Shown: positions 27,848 through 39,421, counted from the first letter of the stretch. The stretch: 64,000 bases of DNA from Luteimonas huabeiensis HB2 (GCF_000559025.1 NZ_JAAN01000041.1:50962-114961); one strand, 5' to 3'. The notes: a model not told the origin generated them from the letters alone. Made by a program: numbers and translations.

Positions 27848-30235
27848 ATGATCCGCCAGCTCGTGTTCTCCCTGCTGCTCGGCGCGGCCGCCGTGCCGCT
27901 CCACGTCTCCGCCCAGCCCGCGCAGGCGCTCACCCTCGACCGGATCATGGCCGACCCGGACTGGATCGGGCCGCCGGTCGAACAGGCCTGGTGGTCCTGG
28001 GACGGCCAGCGCGCCTTCTACACCGTCAAGCGCGCCGACAGCGCGGTCCGCGACACCTGGGTGCAGCCGCTGGCCGGCGGCGCGGCGACGCGGCTGGACG
28101 GCCCGGAGCGCGCCGGCATCGACGGCCTGCAGGCGGTCTACGACCGCAGCGGCACGCGCATGGCCTTTGTGCGCAACGGCGACGTCTTCGTGCGCGACCT
28201 GCGCAACGGCGCGCTGACCCAGCTCGGTCGCGGCGACGAGCGCGCCGCCTCGCCGCTGTGGGGCGACGACGGCGCCTTGGTGTGGCGCGTCGGCAACGAA
28301 CGCTGGTTCCGCTGGGACCCGCGCGAGGACGTGACCACCGCGATCGTGCTGCGCGCCGAGGACGATCCGGCCCAGGCGCCGAAGCCGGACGCGCTGCGCG
28401 AGCGGCAGTTGCGCCTGATCGAGACCCTGCGGGTGGAGCGCGAGCGCCGTGAGGCCCAGCGCCGCCAGGACGACGATTGGCGGCGCGCCGATCCGACCCG
28501 CGCGCCGGCGCCGGTGTACCTGGGCAAGGACGTCGTCATCGCCGCCAGCGCGCTGTCGCCCGACGGCCGCTGGCTCGTGGTCGCCACCGAGGCCAGGAAC
28601 GCCGACAAGGGCCAGGCCGGGCGCATGCCGATGTACGTGACCGAGTCGGGCTACGAGGAGTTCGAGGACGTGCGCACCCGCGTGGGCCGCAACGACCCGG
28701 TGCCGCAAACGTTCTGGATGGTCGAGGTGGCCAGCGGCCAGTCGCGCCGGATCGCGCTCGACGCGCTGCCCGGCATCGACCGCGATCCGCTGGCGGAACT
28801 GCGCCGCGCCGCCGGCCAGGAGCCGCTGAAGGGCCCGCGCCCGGTGCGCATCGAGGGCCAGGGCCCCGACGCGTTGCGCTGGTCCGGCGACAGCCGCCAG
28901 GCGGCGCTGATGCTGCACGCGGTCGACAACAAGGACCGCTGGCTGGTCTCGCTGGAAGCGGGCGCCGACACCCCGCGCCTGCGCCATCGCCTCACCGACG
29001 CGGCGTGGATCAACTGGGACTTCAACGAATTCGGCTGGCTGCCCGACAACCGCACCTTGTGGTTCCTGTCCGAGGAGACCGGCTACGCGCACCTGTACCT
29101 CAACGACGGCACCCGCAGCCGCGCGCTGACCTCCGGACGCTGGGAGGTCTCGGAGCCGGCGATGACGCGCGACGGTTCGCGTTTCTTCTTCCTGTGCAAC
29201 CGCGAATGGCCGGGCAAGTACGACGTCTGCACCGCCGGCGACGGCGGCGTCGCCGAGGTGACGCGCAGCGGCGGCGTCGAGAGCTTCGCGCTGTCGCCGG
29301 ACGAGCGCCGCCTGCTGCTGCGCCAGTCGCAAAGCTACGTGCCCCCGCAACTGGCGATCGCCGACGCCGACGGCCGCGGCGACGTGCGCGTGCTCACCGA
29401 CACCCGCACCCCGGAATACCGGCAGTACGCCTGGCTGATGCCGGAGTACGTGCAGGTCCCGTCGCGCCACGGCGCCGGCACCGTGTGGGGCAAGTTCTAC
29501 GGCCCGCGGACCTACGAACCCGGCCGCAAGTACCCGATCGTGCTGTTCGTGCACGGCGCCGGCTACCTGCAGAACGTCAGCGACCGCTATCCCAACTACT
29601 TCCGCGAGCAGATGTTCCACAACCTGCTGGTGCAGCAGGGCTACCTCGTGCTCGACCTGGATTTCCGCGCCTCCGCCGGCTACGGCCGCGACTGGCGCAC
29701 CGCGATCTACCGCCGCATGGGCCACCCGGAGCTGGAGGACTATCTGGACGGCATCGACTGGCTGGTCGAACAGCGCCAGGGCGACCGCGACCGCGTCGGC
29801 ATCTACGGCGGCAGCTACGGCGGCTTCATGACCTTCATGGCGCTGTTCCGCCAGCCGGGCGTGTTCAAGGCCGGCGCCGCGCTGCGCCCGGTCGCCGACT
29901 GGAGCCAGTACAACCACACCTACACCGCCAACATCCTCAACACGCCCGAGCTGGACCCAGAAGCCTATCGCGTGTCCTCGCCGATCGAATACGCCGACGG
30001 CCTGCAGGACCACCTGCTGATCTCCCACGGGATGATCGACGACAACGTGTTCTACCGCGACTCGGTGGTGCTCGCACAGCGGCTGATCGAGCTGCGCAAG
30101 GACAAGTGGGAACTGGCGAGCTACCCGCTGGAGCGCCACGCCTACCAGCACGCGGACTCCTGGTACGACCAGTACCGCCGCATCTACGAGCTGTTCGAGC
30201 GCGCGCTGCGGCCGGCGCCGGCGGCCGTGGAATAG
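27848..30235 (+). CDS. S9-family (prolyl oligopeptidase-type) peptidase, exported
   Basis: Serine peptidase of 795 aa with a signal peptide (about residues 1-22). The N-terminal two thirds is a beta-propeller with repeated WD-like strands. The C-terminal alpha/beta-hydrolase domain has the nucleophile Ser656 in YGGSYGGFMTF, an Asp in MIDDNVFYRD (about 731) and His near 764 in LERHAYQHADSW. The catalytic elements are complete. The likely role is periplasmic cleavage of peptides, with dipeptidyl-peptidase or acyl-peptidase specificity not resolved. A composite repeat element follows the stop. Confidence 0.9.
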   Translation: MIRQLVFSLLLGAAAVPLHVSAQPAQALTLDRIMADPDWIGPPVEQAWWSWDGQRAFYTVKRADSAVRDTWVQPLAGGAATRLDGPERAGIDGLQAVYDRSGTRMAFVRNGDVFVRDLRNGALTQLGRGDERAASPLWGDDGALVWRVGNERWFRWDPREDVTTAIVLRAEDDPAQAPKPDALRERQLRLIETLRVERERREAQRRQDDDWRRADPTRAPAPVYLGKDVVIAASALSPDGRWLVVATEARNADKGQAGRMPMYVTESGYEEFEDVRTRVGRNDPVPQTFWMVEVASGQSRRIALDALPGIDRDPLAELRRAAGQEPLKGPRPVRIEGQGPDALRWSGDSRQAALMLHAVDNKDRWLVSLEAGADTPRLRHRLTDAAWINWDFNEFGWLPDNRTLWFLSEETGYAHLYLNDGTRSRALTSGRWEVSEPAMTRDGSRFFFLCNREWPGKYDVCTAGDGGVAEVTRSGGVESFALSPDERRLLLRQSQSYVPPQLAIADADGRGDVRVLTDTRTPEYRQYAWLMPEYVQVPSRHGAGTVWGKFYGPRTYEPGRKYPIVLFVHGAGYLQNVSDRYPNYFREQMFHNLLVQQGYLVLDLDFRASAGYGRDWRTAIYRRMGHPELEDYLDGIDWLVEQRQGDRDRVGIYGGSYGGFMTFMALFRQPGVFKAGAALRPVADWSQYNHTYTANILNTPELDPEAYRVSSPIEYADGLQDHLLISHGMIDDNVFYRDSVVLAQRLIELRKDKWELASYPLERHAYQHADSWYDQYRRIYELFERALRPAPAAVE

Positions 30236-30407
30236 AGGCGGTTCCGTTCCGCCTGTTTTCCCTTCCCCCGCAAAGCGGGGAGCACTCTGTTTTTTTCCTT
30301 CCCCCGCAAGCGGGGGAAGGTGCCGAAGGCGGATGGGGGCACGCCGCACATGCGCCCGCTTGCGGGAGCAGGAGCAGCTTCGGCGCTGCGGGTCTAACGC
30401 CGATACA
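30236..30407. repeat. Composite inverted-repeat element B
   Basis: The right end (GGCGCTGCGGGTCTAACGCC then GATACACC) resembles the right ends of elements D and E. Inside is a perfect 11-bp palindrome CCTTCCCCCGC-AA-GCGGGGGAAGG (30297-30320). It fills the whole space between the S9 peptidase stop and the convergent cysteine-dioxygenase stop (30410). Confidence 0.6.
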
Positions 30408-30409
30408 CC

Positions 30410-32129
<1,720 letters not shown>

Positions 32130-32139
32130 CGCGAGCGCA

Positions 32140-32231
32140 GCCGGGGGTCAGAGGCCAGGGACCAGAGGCCAGGGAGGAGCAAGAGCGCCTGCGCTTCGCT
32201 TTTCCCTGGCCCCTGGCCTCCGGCCCCTGCT
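32140..32231. repeat. Hairpin-forming GGCCAGGG-type dispersed repeat, copy 2
   Basis: GGCCAGGGACCAGAGGCCAG pairs imperfectly with CCCTGGCCCCTGGCC across an ~28-nt loop that includes GCAAGAGCGCCTGCGC. It lies exactly in the 102 bp between the hemF stop and the convergent S46 peptidase stop, so it could terminate both transcripts. The loop core GCAAG(A/G)GCG is shared with copy 1 at 9318-9425. Confidence 0.65.
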
Positions 32232-34268
32232 TCACTGCCCCAGTTCCTCGACCAGGTGCCCCGCGTCGTAGACCTTGTCCAGCGCCTCCAGCATCGCGGC
32301 GCTGTGCACGGAGACGGTGCGGTTGAGCGTCTCGTCATACCAGAAGTTGCCGCCCAGCGAGTGGATGTTGCCGTCGAAGGCCAGGCCCACCACCCGCGCG
32401 TCGCGGTCGATCACCGGGCTGCCGGAATTGCCGCCGATGATGTCGTTGGTGCTGACGAAGTTGAAGCGGGTGCCGGCATCCAGCCGGTCCCGGGCGTCCA
32501 GCCAGCGCGGCGGCAGCGCGTAGGGCGCGAAGCCGGTGTTGCGGGCGAACGCGCCGCCGATCTCGGTGTACGGCGCGATCTCGCCCACGCCCGGCTCGTT
32601 CCAGCCGCGCACCTCGCCGTAGGACAGGCGCAGGGTGAAGGTGGCGTCCGGGTACACGCGGGTGCCGTACTTGTCGAAGCGCGCCCTGGCGATCCGCTCG
32701 GCGTTGCGCGATTCGACCGACTCCACCTCCGACTCGAAGCGACCGCGCAACTCGCGCGAGCCGGCGTCGATCGCACGGGCCAGGCGGATGAAGGGGTCCT
32801 GCGAGGCATCCACCGCGGCCTTGCCGCCGCGCCACAGCCGCTCGCGCTCGGCGGGATCGCCCAGCGTGGTCCCCGCGACCAGCTCGGCCGCGACCGCCTC
32901 GGGCGACTTGCCGCCCAGCACCTGCTTCACCGTCGGGTGGTCGGTGCCCAGCAGCTCGCGGAACTTCGACAACGAATGGGTCAGCTTGGCGGTCTCGAAC
33001 TCCGGGTACAGCGGCGCCTGCGAGAACAGCGTCTGCTCCAGCCGCGGCAACCCGGCGTCCTGGAACTCCGGCAGCCGCTCCGCGTTGGGCTTGGGCCGTT
33101 CGTCGCCGCCGCGCAGCAGGATCGAGGCGAACTGGAAGTAACGGCTGTCGAAGGCGCGCTGCTGGCCGATCAGCAGATGCGGAAAGTACAGCTCGCGACG
33201 CACCCGTTGCGCCTGCGCGATCTCGTCCCAGGGCTGCGACGAGGCGACCGACGCGCGCAGTTCGGCCTCCTGCTCGCGCTTGGCCGCGAACACCTGCGGG
33301 TCCAGCAGCGCCTGCAACTGGCCGCGCAAGACCTTGTAGCTGTTCTCGGTGAAGGTGAGGTCGGACTGCGCCTGGCGCGCGGCTTCTTCCGACGCGCGCG
33401 CGTACTGCGCCAGCATCGCGCGGCGTTCGGCCAGCTGCAGCAGCGTGTTGATCAGATCCACGTCGCGCACGCGCTCCAGCTGGGCCACGGTGAGCTGGCG
33501 CTGGGTGCGGCCCGGGTGGCCGGTGACCATCGTCAGCTCCCCCGGCTGCGCGCCGTCGGGATCGAGGGTGAAGTGATCGGCGACCTGCGCCGGGCGGCCG
33601 TCGCGATAGGCGCGCAGCAAGCCCATGTCCAGGTTGTAGCGCGGGAAGTTGAAATTGTCCGGATCGCCGCCGAAGAACGCCGTGGCGTACTCGGGCGAGA
33701 ACACCAGCCGCACGTCCTGGTAGCGCTCGTAGCGGTAAAGGTGGTGCCGGCCGCCGGCGTACAGCGCCACCACGTCGCAGCGGCGCGTCTGCGCGGCGTC
33801 GCCCACGCATTCGTCCTCGATCCGCGAGACCTCGGCGTTGCGCGCATCGATGTAGGCGCGCCCGCTCTTGCCGGCAGTGGCCTGGGCGATGCGCGGGGTC
33901 ACGTCCTCGATCTCCTGCAGCACGTTCAGTTCCTCGGCCGGGCACTGCAGTTCCTCGCCGCGCGAGCGGGCCACGAAGCCGTCGTTGAGGCGGTCGTTCT
34001 CCGGCGAGGACAGCCCCTGCACACAGCCGACGATGCAGTGCGCGTTGGTCAGCACCAGGCCGTCGGCGGAAACGAACGAGCCCGAACAACCGCCCGCCAG
34101 CCGCACCGAGGACCGCATCGCATGGCGCACCCAGTCGGCATCGGGCGCGAAGCCGTAGGCCGAGCGCATCGCCTCCACCGGCAGGTTGTCGAGCGTCCAC
34201 ATGCCTTCGGCGGCAAGGACGGGCGTGGCGGCGAAGCCGGCGATGGCCAGGACGAGCGCGCGTTTCAT
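32232..34268 (-). CDS. S46-family dipeptidyl peptidase, DPP7-like
   Basis: Exported serine peptidase (678 aa) that removes dipeptides from peptide N-termini. A signal peptide (about residues 1-20) is followed by the chymotrypsin-like half with the catalytic His in VLTNAHCIVG. The nucleophile lies in GGNSGSPVIDRDARVVG near residue 625. The S1-specificity position reads FDG in VGLAFDGNIHSL, as in DPP7 (hydrophobic P1), rather than the FDR of DPP11 (acidic P1). AAGGGA lies 8 nt before the ATG at 34268, with a TACGAT -10 candidate at 34307-34312. It converges with hemF. Confidence 0.92.
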   Translation of the reverse strand: MKRALVLAIAGFAATPVLAAEGMWTLDNLPVEAMRSAYGFAPDADWVRHAMRSSVRLAGGCSGSFVSADGLVLTNAHCIVGCVQGLSSPENDRLNDGFVARSRGEELQCPAEELNVLQEIEDVTPRIAQATAGKSGRAYIDARNAEVSRIEDECVGDAAQTRRCDVVALYAGGRHHLYRYERYQDVRLVFSPEYATAFFGGDPDNFNFPRYNLDMGLLRAYRDGRPAQVADHFTLDPDGAQPGELTMVTGHPGRTQRQLTVAQLERVRDVDLINTLLQLAERRAMLAQYARASEEAARQAQSDLTFTENSYKVLRGQLQALLDPQVFAAKREQEAELRASVASSQPWDEIAQAQRVRRELYFPHLLIGQQRAFDSRYFQFASILLRGGDERPKPNAERLPEFQDAGLPRLEQTLFSQAPLYPEFETAKLTHSLSKFRELLGTDHPTVKQVLGGKSPEAVAAELVAGTTLGDPAERERLWRGGKAAVDASQDPFIRLARAIDAGSRELRGRFESEVESVESRNAERIARARFDKYGTRVYPDATFTLRLSYGEVRGWNEPGVGEIAPYTEIGGAFARNTGFAPYALPPRWLDARDRLDAGTRFNFVSTNDIIGGNSGSPVIDRDARVVGLAFDGNIHSLGGNFWYDETLNRTVSVHSAAMLEALDKVYDAGHLVEELGQ

Positions 34269-34426
34269 CGGGATTCCCTTCTGGCCCGGATCGGGCGGAC
34301 CGGCGCATCGTAGCCGAAGCCACGGACCGCGTGCCCCCGGGCGGGGCGGATCGCGCACTGCGTCAAGGCGCCATCGCACGCGAGCGGCCACAATGCGCGA
34401 CCGAACCGCCGCCGGAGTCCCCCGTT

Positions 34427-34672
34427 GTGCAAGGCCGCGAACGCCGCAAGGGCGCCCGCCCCGACCCAGAACAGCTGCGCAGCCTGTTGACCCCCGAACA
34501 GCAGGCCGCGTTGCCGCTTCTGGAGCAGTTCGGCTGGCAGCTGCGCTTCGTGCGCCGGCCCCTGTTCCAGGACCCGGTGCCGATCCTGTTCAGCCGCGAC
34601 GGCAGCCGCTGGGTCTCGCTGGAGCCCGACGGCAGCGTCAACGAATCGCCGAGCTTCCGGTTGAGGGATTGA
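34427..34672 (+). CDS. Small conserved hypothetical protein
   Basis: Cytoplasmic protein of 81 aa starting at GTG 34427 (GGAG 11 nt upstream). It contains PEQLRSLLTPEQQAALPLLE, FGWQLRFVRRPLFQDPVPIL and SRDGSRWVSLEPDGSVNE, a layout I recognise from unannotated xanthomonad proteins. No known domain can be named. The frame is open further upstream from 34331, but that part looks like non-coding leader. It is divergent from the S46 peptidase. Confidence 0.7.
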   Translation: MQGRERRKGARPDPEQLRSLLTPEQQAALPLLEQFGWQLRFVRRPLFQDPVPILFSRDGSRWVSLEPDGSVNESPSFRLRD

Positions 34673-34801
34673 GGCGCGACGGGCCGTCCGGCGGCATCGG
34701 CGCGCGGCGTCCCGGCCTATCGAAACGGCCGGGGCGGCGATCGCGACACCAAAGGATTCAGGCGCGCAACGCCATCGTCGCCACGAGCGCGCATCCGGTC
34801 G

Positions 34802-35398
34802 CTATCGCTCTGCCTCTCGCGCCGCTGGGGGCATCGCGTCGGGATCTTCCGAAACCGAAATGGTCCGCTGCTCGAGACCTTCTCCGTTCTCTGCGGGCCG
34901 ATAGAGTTCCAAGCGGCCGGAGTCGCCATCCGAGTGCAGGACGGCCGCGAACTGGCCACGGTTGGAGATCAGGCCCATGAGCGCCGAGCCATCGGCATTC
35001 ACCTTCATCCCTGCCCGGTCGCGCATCGGACTGCCCACGCCCCAGGGCGCATCCAGCGCGATCACGGCGCTCCCATCGTCGGCCGTCGCGATTCCACCGC
35101 GTTCCCGGCCTTGATCGTCGAAGATCGTCAATCCGGCGCTGCGGGACTGCCGCTCGATCTCCGGCCCGTCCTGTTCGATGACGACCCGCTCCCTGCCTTG
35201 GTCGTCCACCACGACCAGCTTGCGCGTGCGTACTTCCTCGACGACCTCCTGGGCGGGGCCGCCTCCCCTCGTCGCGCAAGTCGTCGCCGCGATGGATGCC
35301 GCCATCACCAGGACCGCCAGCGACCACCAGCCCTGCCGCCGCAACCGGCGCTCCAGAAGATCGACGCGGTTCTGCAGGGCGTCCATTTCCATGCTCAT
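34802..35398 (-). CDS. Hypothetical single-pass membrane protein with repeated DDQGRER motif
   Basis: Unrecognised protein of 198 aa. A short N-terminal coiled segment (LQNRVDLLERRLRRQ) leads into one TM helix (about residues 25-42). The external part contains two copies of DDQGRER (KLVVVDDQGRERVVIEQDG and LTIFDDQGRERGGIATADDG) and further beta-type repeats with a D/N-G turn (KVNADGSALMGLISNRGQ). GAGGAGG lies directly before ATG 35398; ATG 35392 is an alternative. The regular beta repeats suggest an extended periplasmic fold. Confidence 0.65.
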   Translation of the reverse strand: MSMEMDALQNRVDLLERRLRRQGWWSLAVLVMAASIAATTCATRGGGPAQEVVEEVRTRKLVVVDDQGRERVVIEQDGPEIERQSRSAGLTIFDDQGRERGGIATADDGSAVIALDAPWGVGSPMRDRAGMKVNADGSALMGLISNRGQFAAVLHSDGDSGRLELYRPAENGEGLEQRTISVSEDPDAMPPAAREAER

Positions 35399-35646
35399 GG
35401 CCTCCTCGACACGCCACCGGCGCCAGCGCCGCGCTGCGGATGGCCGCCGCCATGTTGCCACGGGGCCGGCGCGGCTTGCGAGCCGCAGCGCCGCGGCTCG
35501 ACGCCGGGCGCGCGCGTTGCACTTCGCGGCAAATCCGGGTAAACGAATTCGCGTCCCGCCAAGGAATGCGATCCCATGAACGAGAAGCGGCCGCTCTCTC
35601 CGGCTCCGCCGTTTTCGACCCTCCAGCGCGATCCGGGATCCTCTGC

Positions 35647-36111
35647 ATGAAGGCAGCCGGATATCTTCTGTGCATCCTGGCGGGCATGGCCGCCGGCAGC
35701 GCCGCCACCTTCCTCGCCAGCCGGCCCACCCTCACTTATCTCGCCCAGACGAACTACGGGCATCTGGCGCTCGACTACGCCTCGATTCTCTCGGCGGATG
35801 GCGAGTACTTCGGTCCCGGCGATATCGACAGGAATTTCCGGAAATCCCTGGCCACGCAGTTCATCCACTTCGCCCCGCTGTATCGGTACCTGCAAGACGA
35901 CAATGCGCGCGCAGCAAGCATCCGGATTTCCAGAGGCGTGATCGAGCACAGGCCCTTCGACGTCATCGGGGAAGTCGATTTGCGCCAATACGCATACGAG
36001 GCCGCCGGCTGCATCGCGTCGCTGCAGAACGAGAACGACGACCCCATGCCCTGCCTCGAATCGCATGCCCGGACCCGCATGCAGGCAGGCGGGATTCCGG
36101 CACCCGATTAA
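35647..36111 (+). CDS. Hypothetical protein with N-terminal membrane anchor
   Basis: Unrecognised protein of 154 aa. A hydrophobic N-terminal segment (about residues 4-25) is followed by a soluble, mostly helical domain with two or three Cys (AAGCIASLQ, MPCLESHA). Codon usage is less GC-biased than neighbours. The ATG at 35647 is chosen as the start of the hydrophobic segment; the same frame is open upstream but looks non-coding. It is divergent from the DDQGRER protein (248-bp spacer with no recognisable feature). Confidence 0.6.
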   Translation: MKAAGYLLCILAGMAAGSAATFLASRPTLTYLAQTNYGHLALDYASILSADGEYFGPGDIDRNFRKSLATQFIHFAPLYRYLQDDNARAASIRISRGVIEHRPFDVIGEVDLRQYAYEAAGCIASLQNENDDPMPCLESHARTRMQAGGIPAPD

Positions 36112-36473
36112 TACGATCTTCCAGCTTCCCTTCTCCCGCGTGCGGGAGAAGGGGCCCGGAGGGCGGATGCGGGCTGCTTTACCCTCACCCCAACCCTCTC
36201 CCGCATGCGGGAGAGGGAGGCGAAATCGAGTTGCTGAAGGTTCGTGCCAATCAGGTTCCGGCACCGGCCCGCGACAGCGATTGATTCTTCCGCGAGCCCG
36301 GCCGGGAAGGGCCCGCGAAATCAAACGGATCGTGCTTATCGCGCGCACCGGCCTCGTCGGGGCGGGAGGCCTGCCGCAAGCCCAGGTCGAAGCCGTCCCG
36401 GCGGCGTCGAGCTTCTTCCGCCCCAAGGGCGCCCGACGCAGGGAGCGGCGGTCAGGCAGGTGCGCTTGGCCCC
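36112..36473. other. Intergenic region with repeat palindromes, no gene seen
   Basis: A 362-bp spacer whose first ~110 bp hold two long palindromes listed separately. The rest has no ORF with recognisable content. Confidence 0.5.
36128..36217. repeat. Element C: two long palindromes
   Basis: CCCTTCTCCCGC/GCGGGAGAAGGG (36128-36153, 12-bp arms, 2-nt loop) is followed by the uninterrupted palindrome CCCTCTCCCGCA/TGCGGGAGAGGG (36194-36217). They resemble the inner palindromes of elements A, B, D and E, but the TGTATCGACA-type ends were not found. Confidence 0.65.
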
Positions 36474-36920
36474 CTACCGCACCACCAGCACCGGCACCTG
36501 GCTGCGGGTGATCACCGCCTGGGTCTGGCTGCCAAGCAGCAGCCGGCCGAGGCCGCGGCGGCCGTGGGAGGCCATGACCAGCAGGTCGCAGCCGTGGGCG
36601 GCGGCGGTCTCCAGGATGGCATCGGCGGGCTCGCGCTCGGGGACGTAGACCACGCTGGCGGAGACGTCGCGGGCGGCGGCGGCCGCTTGGGCGGCGGCCA
36701 GGATGCGCTCGGCCTGGGCCTGGGCGCCGGCGCGGTAGTCTTCGAGCAGTTCGCTGCTGGTGGTCAGGCCGGTCGGGTCGGCGAGCGCGGCGCTCCAGGG
36801 CTCGGAGACGGTGACCACGACCAGTGCGGCGCGCAGCGCCGCGGCGAGGGCGACGGCCTGTTCGACGCCGCGGCCGGCGAGTTCCGAGCCATCGGTGGCG
36901 ACGAGGATGTTCCGGTACAT
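36474..36920 (-). CDS. Universal stress protein, UspA family
   Basis: Single USP domain (148 aa, cytoplasmic). It begins MYRNILVATDGSELAGRGVE and carries the ATP-binding loop in MASHGRRGLGRLLLGSQTQA (GxxGxxxxGS pattern), ending VPVLVVR. Probably nucleotide-binding and stress-associated. The gene stands alone, with repeat-rich spacers on both sides. Confidence 0.92.
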   Translation of the reverse strand: MYRNILVATDGSELAGRGVEQAVALAAALRAALVVVTVSEPWSAALADPTGLTTSSELLEDYRAGAQAQAERILAAAQAAAAARDVSASVVYVPEREPADAILETAAAHGCDLLVMASHGRRGLGRLLLGSQTQAVITRSQVPVLVVR

Positions 36921-37046
36921 GAGGCGACTCCAGTGCGGCCTGCCGCCATGCTGCCACGAACCCGGCGCGGGTGGCGCGTCGGCGGCACTGCGGCCTCGGC
37001 GCCCGTCGCGCGGAAGTGTGCTCAGGCACACCTCGTGGCTCTTGGC

Positions 37047-37230
37047 TGCATCGGCATTCGAGGCGTCCCTTCTCCCTGCGAATGGGCGCGCACCGCGGGC
37101 GCCCGGAACACCCTCATCCGGCGCTGCGCGCGGGAGAAGGAACAACATGCGCCCGCTTATGGGACAAGGAACGACATGGCCCTGCGCGCCGGAGAGGGAT
37201 TGTGTCGGCGTTGCAGGTCGAATGCCGCGT
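37047..37230. repeat. Composite inverted-repeat element D
   Basis: The left end TGCATCGGCATTCG and right end GGCGTTGCAGGTCGAATGCC are recognisable inverted versions of one another and match the ends of elements A and E. The right end stops 4 nt from the uvrD-like stop codon. It occupies most of the 314-bp spacer between the universal stress gene and the helicase gene; the remainder holds no gene. Confidence 0.65.
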
Positions 37231-37234
37231 CGGC

Positions 37235-39421
37235 TCAGGCCGGCTGCAGGTTGGCGTAGGCCAGCACCAGCCACTTGCTGCCGGCCTCGTCGAAGTTCAC
37301 CTGCACCCGCGCGTGCGCGCCGCTGCCTTCGATGTCGGTGACCACGCCGCTGCCGAACTTGGCGTGGGAGACGTTCTGGCCGAGCCGGAAGCCGGGCGCG
37401 CCGTCGTCGATGACCGCGTGGCCGGCGCGGCGCGGGGCGGCGAAGGCGGGGCGGGCGACCTGCACGCGCGGGCGCACTTCGTTGAGCAGCGGCGCGGGGA
37501 TCTCGCGCAGGAAGCGCGAGGGCAGGCCGAGCATGTCCTGGCCGTGGAGCCGGCGCGATTCGGCGTAGCTCAGGACCAGCTTCTGGCGGGCGCGGGTGAT
37601 GCCGACGTAGGCCAGCCGCCGCTCCTCTTCCAGCCGCCCGCTTTCCTCGAGCGAACGCTGGTTGGGGAACAGCCCTTCCTCCACGCCGGCCAGGAACACC
37701 AGCGGGAACTCCAGGCCCTTGGCGCTGTGCAGGGTCATCAGCTGCACGCCGTCCTCGCCGGCCTGGGCCTGGCCCTCGCCGGCCTCCAGCGCGGCGTAGG
37801 CGAGGAAGGCGACCAGCTCGCTCAGCGCGGCCGATTCCTCGTCGTCGCCGTGCACGAAACGCGAGGCCACCGAGACCAGTTCGTCGAGGTTGTCGGTGCG
37901 CGATTCCGAATCCAGGCCGCCGCGGCTCTCCTTGGCCCAGTGTTCGCGCAGGCCGGAACGGGCCAGCACGTGGTCGATCTTCTCCGGCAGCGGCAGCCCG
38001 CCGACCTCGCCGGCCAGCGCCTGGATCAGCGCGTGGAAACCGGCCAGGGCATTGCGGGCGCGGGCGGCCAGCGCGCTCTCCTGCTGGGTGCGCAGCGAAG
38101 CCTCCCACAGCGACACGCCGTCGGCGCGGGCGCGCAGCCGCACTTCGTCGAGGGTGCGCCCGCCGATGCCGCGCGCGGGCGTGTTGACCGCGCGCTCGAA
38201 GGCGGCGTCGTCGGCCGGGTTGGCGATCAGGCGCAGATAGGCCAGGGTGTCCTTGATCTCGGCGCGCTCGAAGAAGCGCACGCCGCCGTAGACCCGGTAC
38301 GGGATCTGCTCGGAGACCAGTTGCTCCTCGATCGCGCGCGACTGCGCGTTGCTGCGGTAGAGCACGGCGCAATCGCCGTAGCTGCCGCCGTCGCGCACCC
38401 ACTGCTTGGCGCGCTCGACGATGAAGCGCGCCTCGTCGACCTCGTTGTAGGCGGCGTACAGGTCGATCGCATCGCCCTGCCCGGCATCGGTCCACAGCTG
38501 CTTGCCGAGGCGGTCTGGGTTGTGCGCGATCACCGCGTTGGCGGCGTCGAGGATGTTGGCGGTGGAGCGGTAGTTCTGCTCCAGGCGGATCGTCTGCGCG
38601 CCGGGGAAATCGGCCAGGAAGCGCTGCACGTTCTCGACCTTCGCGCCGCGCCAGCCGTAGATGGCCTGGTCGTCGTCGCCGACCACGAAGACCTGGCCGG
38701 TGTCGCCGGCCAGCACGCGCACGAAGGCGTACTGGATCGCGTTGGTGTCCTGGAACTCGTCCACCAGCAGGTGGGTGAAGCGGCGCCGGTAGTGGGCGAG
38801 CACGGCGGGATTGTCGCGCAGCAGCTCGTGCGCGCGCAGCAGCAGCTCGGCGAAGTCCACCAGGCCGGCGCGGTCGCAGCGCTCCTGGTAGAGCGCATAG
38901 CTGCGCAGCATCGCCTGCATCCACTCGTCGCCGCGATCGGCCTGGATGTGTTGCGGGCGCCGGCCCTCGTCCTTCTGCGCGTTGATCCACCACACGATCT
39001 GCCGCGGCGGGAAGCGCGCCTCGTCCAGCTCCAGCTGCTGCACGACGCGCTTGACCAGCCGCAACTGGTCGTCGGAATCCAGGATCTGGAAGCCCTCCGG
39101 CAGCTTGGCGTCCTGCCAGTGCAGGCGCAGCAGCCGGTGCGCGAGGCCGTGGAAGGTGCCGATCCACAGCCTGCGGCTGCCGTTGGGCAGCAGCGGATCG
39201 GCGCGGTGGCGCATCTCCCCGGCGGCCTTGTTGGTGAAGGTGACCGCGAAGATGCCGTGCGCCGGCACGCCGTGCACGGCGTTGAGCCAGGCGATGCGAT
39301 GGGTGAGCACGCGGGTCTTGCCGGAGCCGGCGCCGGCGAGCACCAGGTAATGCCCCGGCGGCGCCGACACGGCCTCGCGCTGGGCCGCGTTGAGGCCGTC
39401 GAGCAGGTAGGAAACATCCAT
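37235..39421 (-). CDS. uvrD: UvrD/Rep-family DNA helicase
   Basis: Superfamily 1A 3'-5' DNA helicase (728 aa) acting in repair and replication-fork maintenance. Motif I AGAGSGKT, motif Ia TFTNKAAGEM, motif II VDEFQDTN, motif III VGDDDQAIYGWRGA, motif IV LEQNYRS, motif V TLHSAKGLEFPLVFLAG and motif VI YVGITRARQ are all intact. A Tudor-like C-terminus (VSHAKFGSGVVTDIEGSG) is present, as in UvrD/PcrA. The ATG at 39421 is chosen because it matches the family N-terminus and is preceded by TAAAAT at leaderless spacing. The frame extends to 39505 without support. UvrD is favoured over Rep by the C-terminal domain. Confidence 0.93.
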   Translation of the reverse strand: MDVSYLLDGLNAAQREAVSAPPGHYLVLAGAGSGKTRVLTHRIAWLNAVHGVPAHGIFAVTFTNKAAGEMRHRADPLLPNGSRRLWIGTFHGLAHRLLRLHWQDAKLPEGFQILDSDDQLRLVKRVVQQLELDEARFPPRQIVWWINAQKDEGRRPQHIQADRGDEWMQAMLRSYALYQERCDRAGLVDFAELLLRAHELLRDNPAVLAHYRRRFTHLLVDEFQDTNAIQYAFVRVLAGDTGQVFVVGDDDQAIYGWRGAKVENVQRFLADFPGAQTIRLEQNYRSTANILDAANAVIAHNPDRLGKQLWTDAGQGDAIDLYAAYNEVDEARFIVERAKQWVRDGGSYGDCAVLYRSNAQSRAIEEQLVSEQIPYRVYGGVRFFERAEIKDTLAYLRLIANPADDAAFERAVNTPARGIGGRTLDEVRLRARADGVSLWEASLRTQQESALAARARNALAGFHALIQALAGEVGGLPLPEKIDHVLARSGLREHWAKESRGGLDSESRTDNLDELVSVASRFVHGDDEESAALSELVAFLAYAALEAGEGQAQAGEDGVQLMTLHSAKGLEFPLVFLAGVEEGLFPNQRSLEESGRLEEERRLAYVGITRARQKLVLSYAESRRLHGQDMLGLPSRFLREIPAPLLNEVRPRVQVARPAFAAPRRAGHAVIDDGAPGFRLGQNVSHAKFGSGVVTDIEGSGAHARVQVNFDEAGSKWLVLAYANLQPA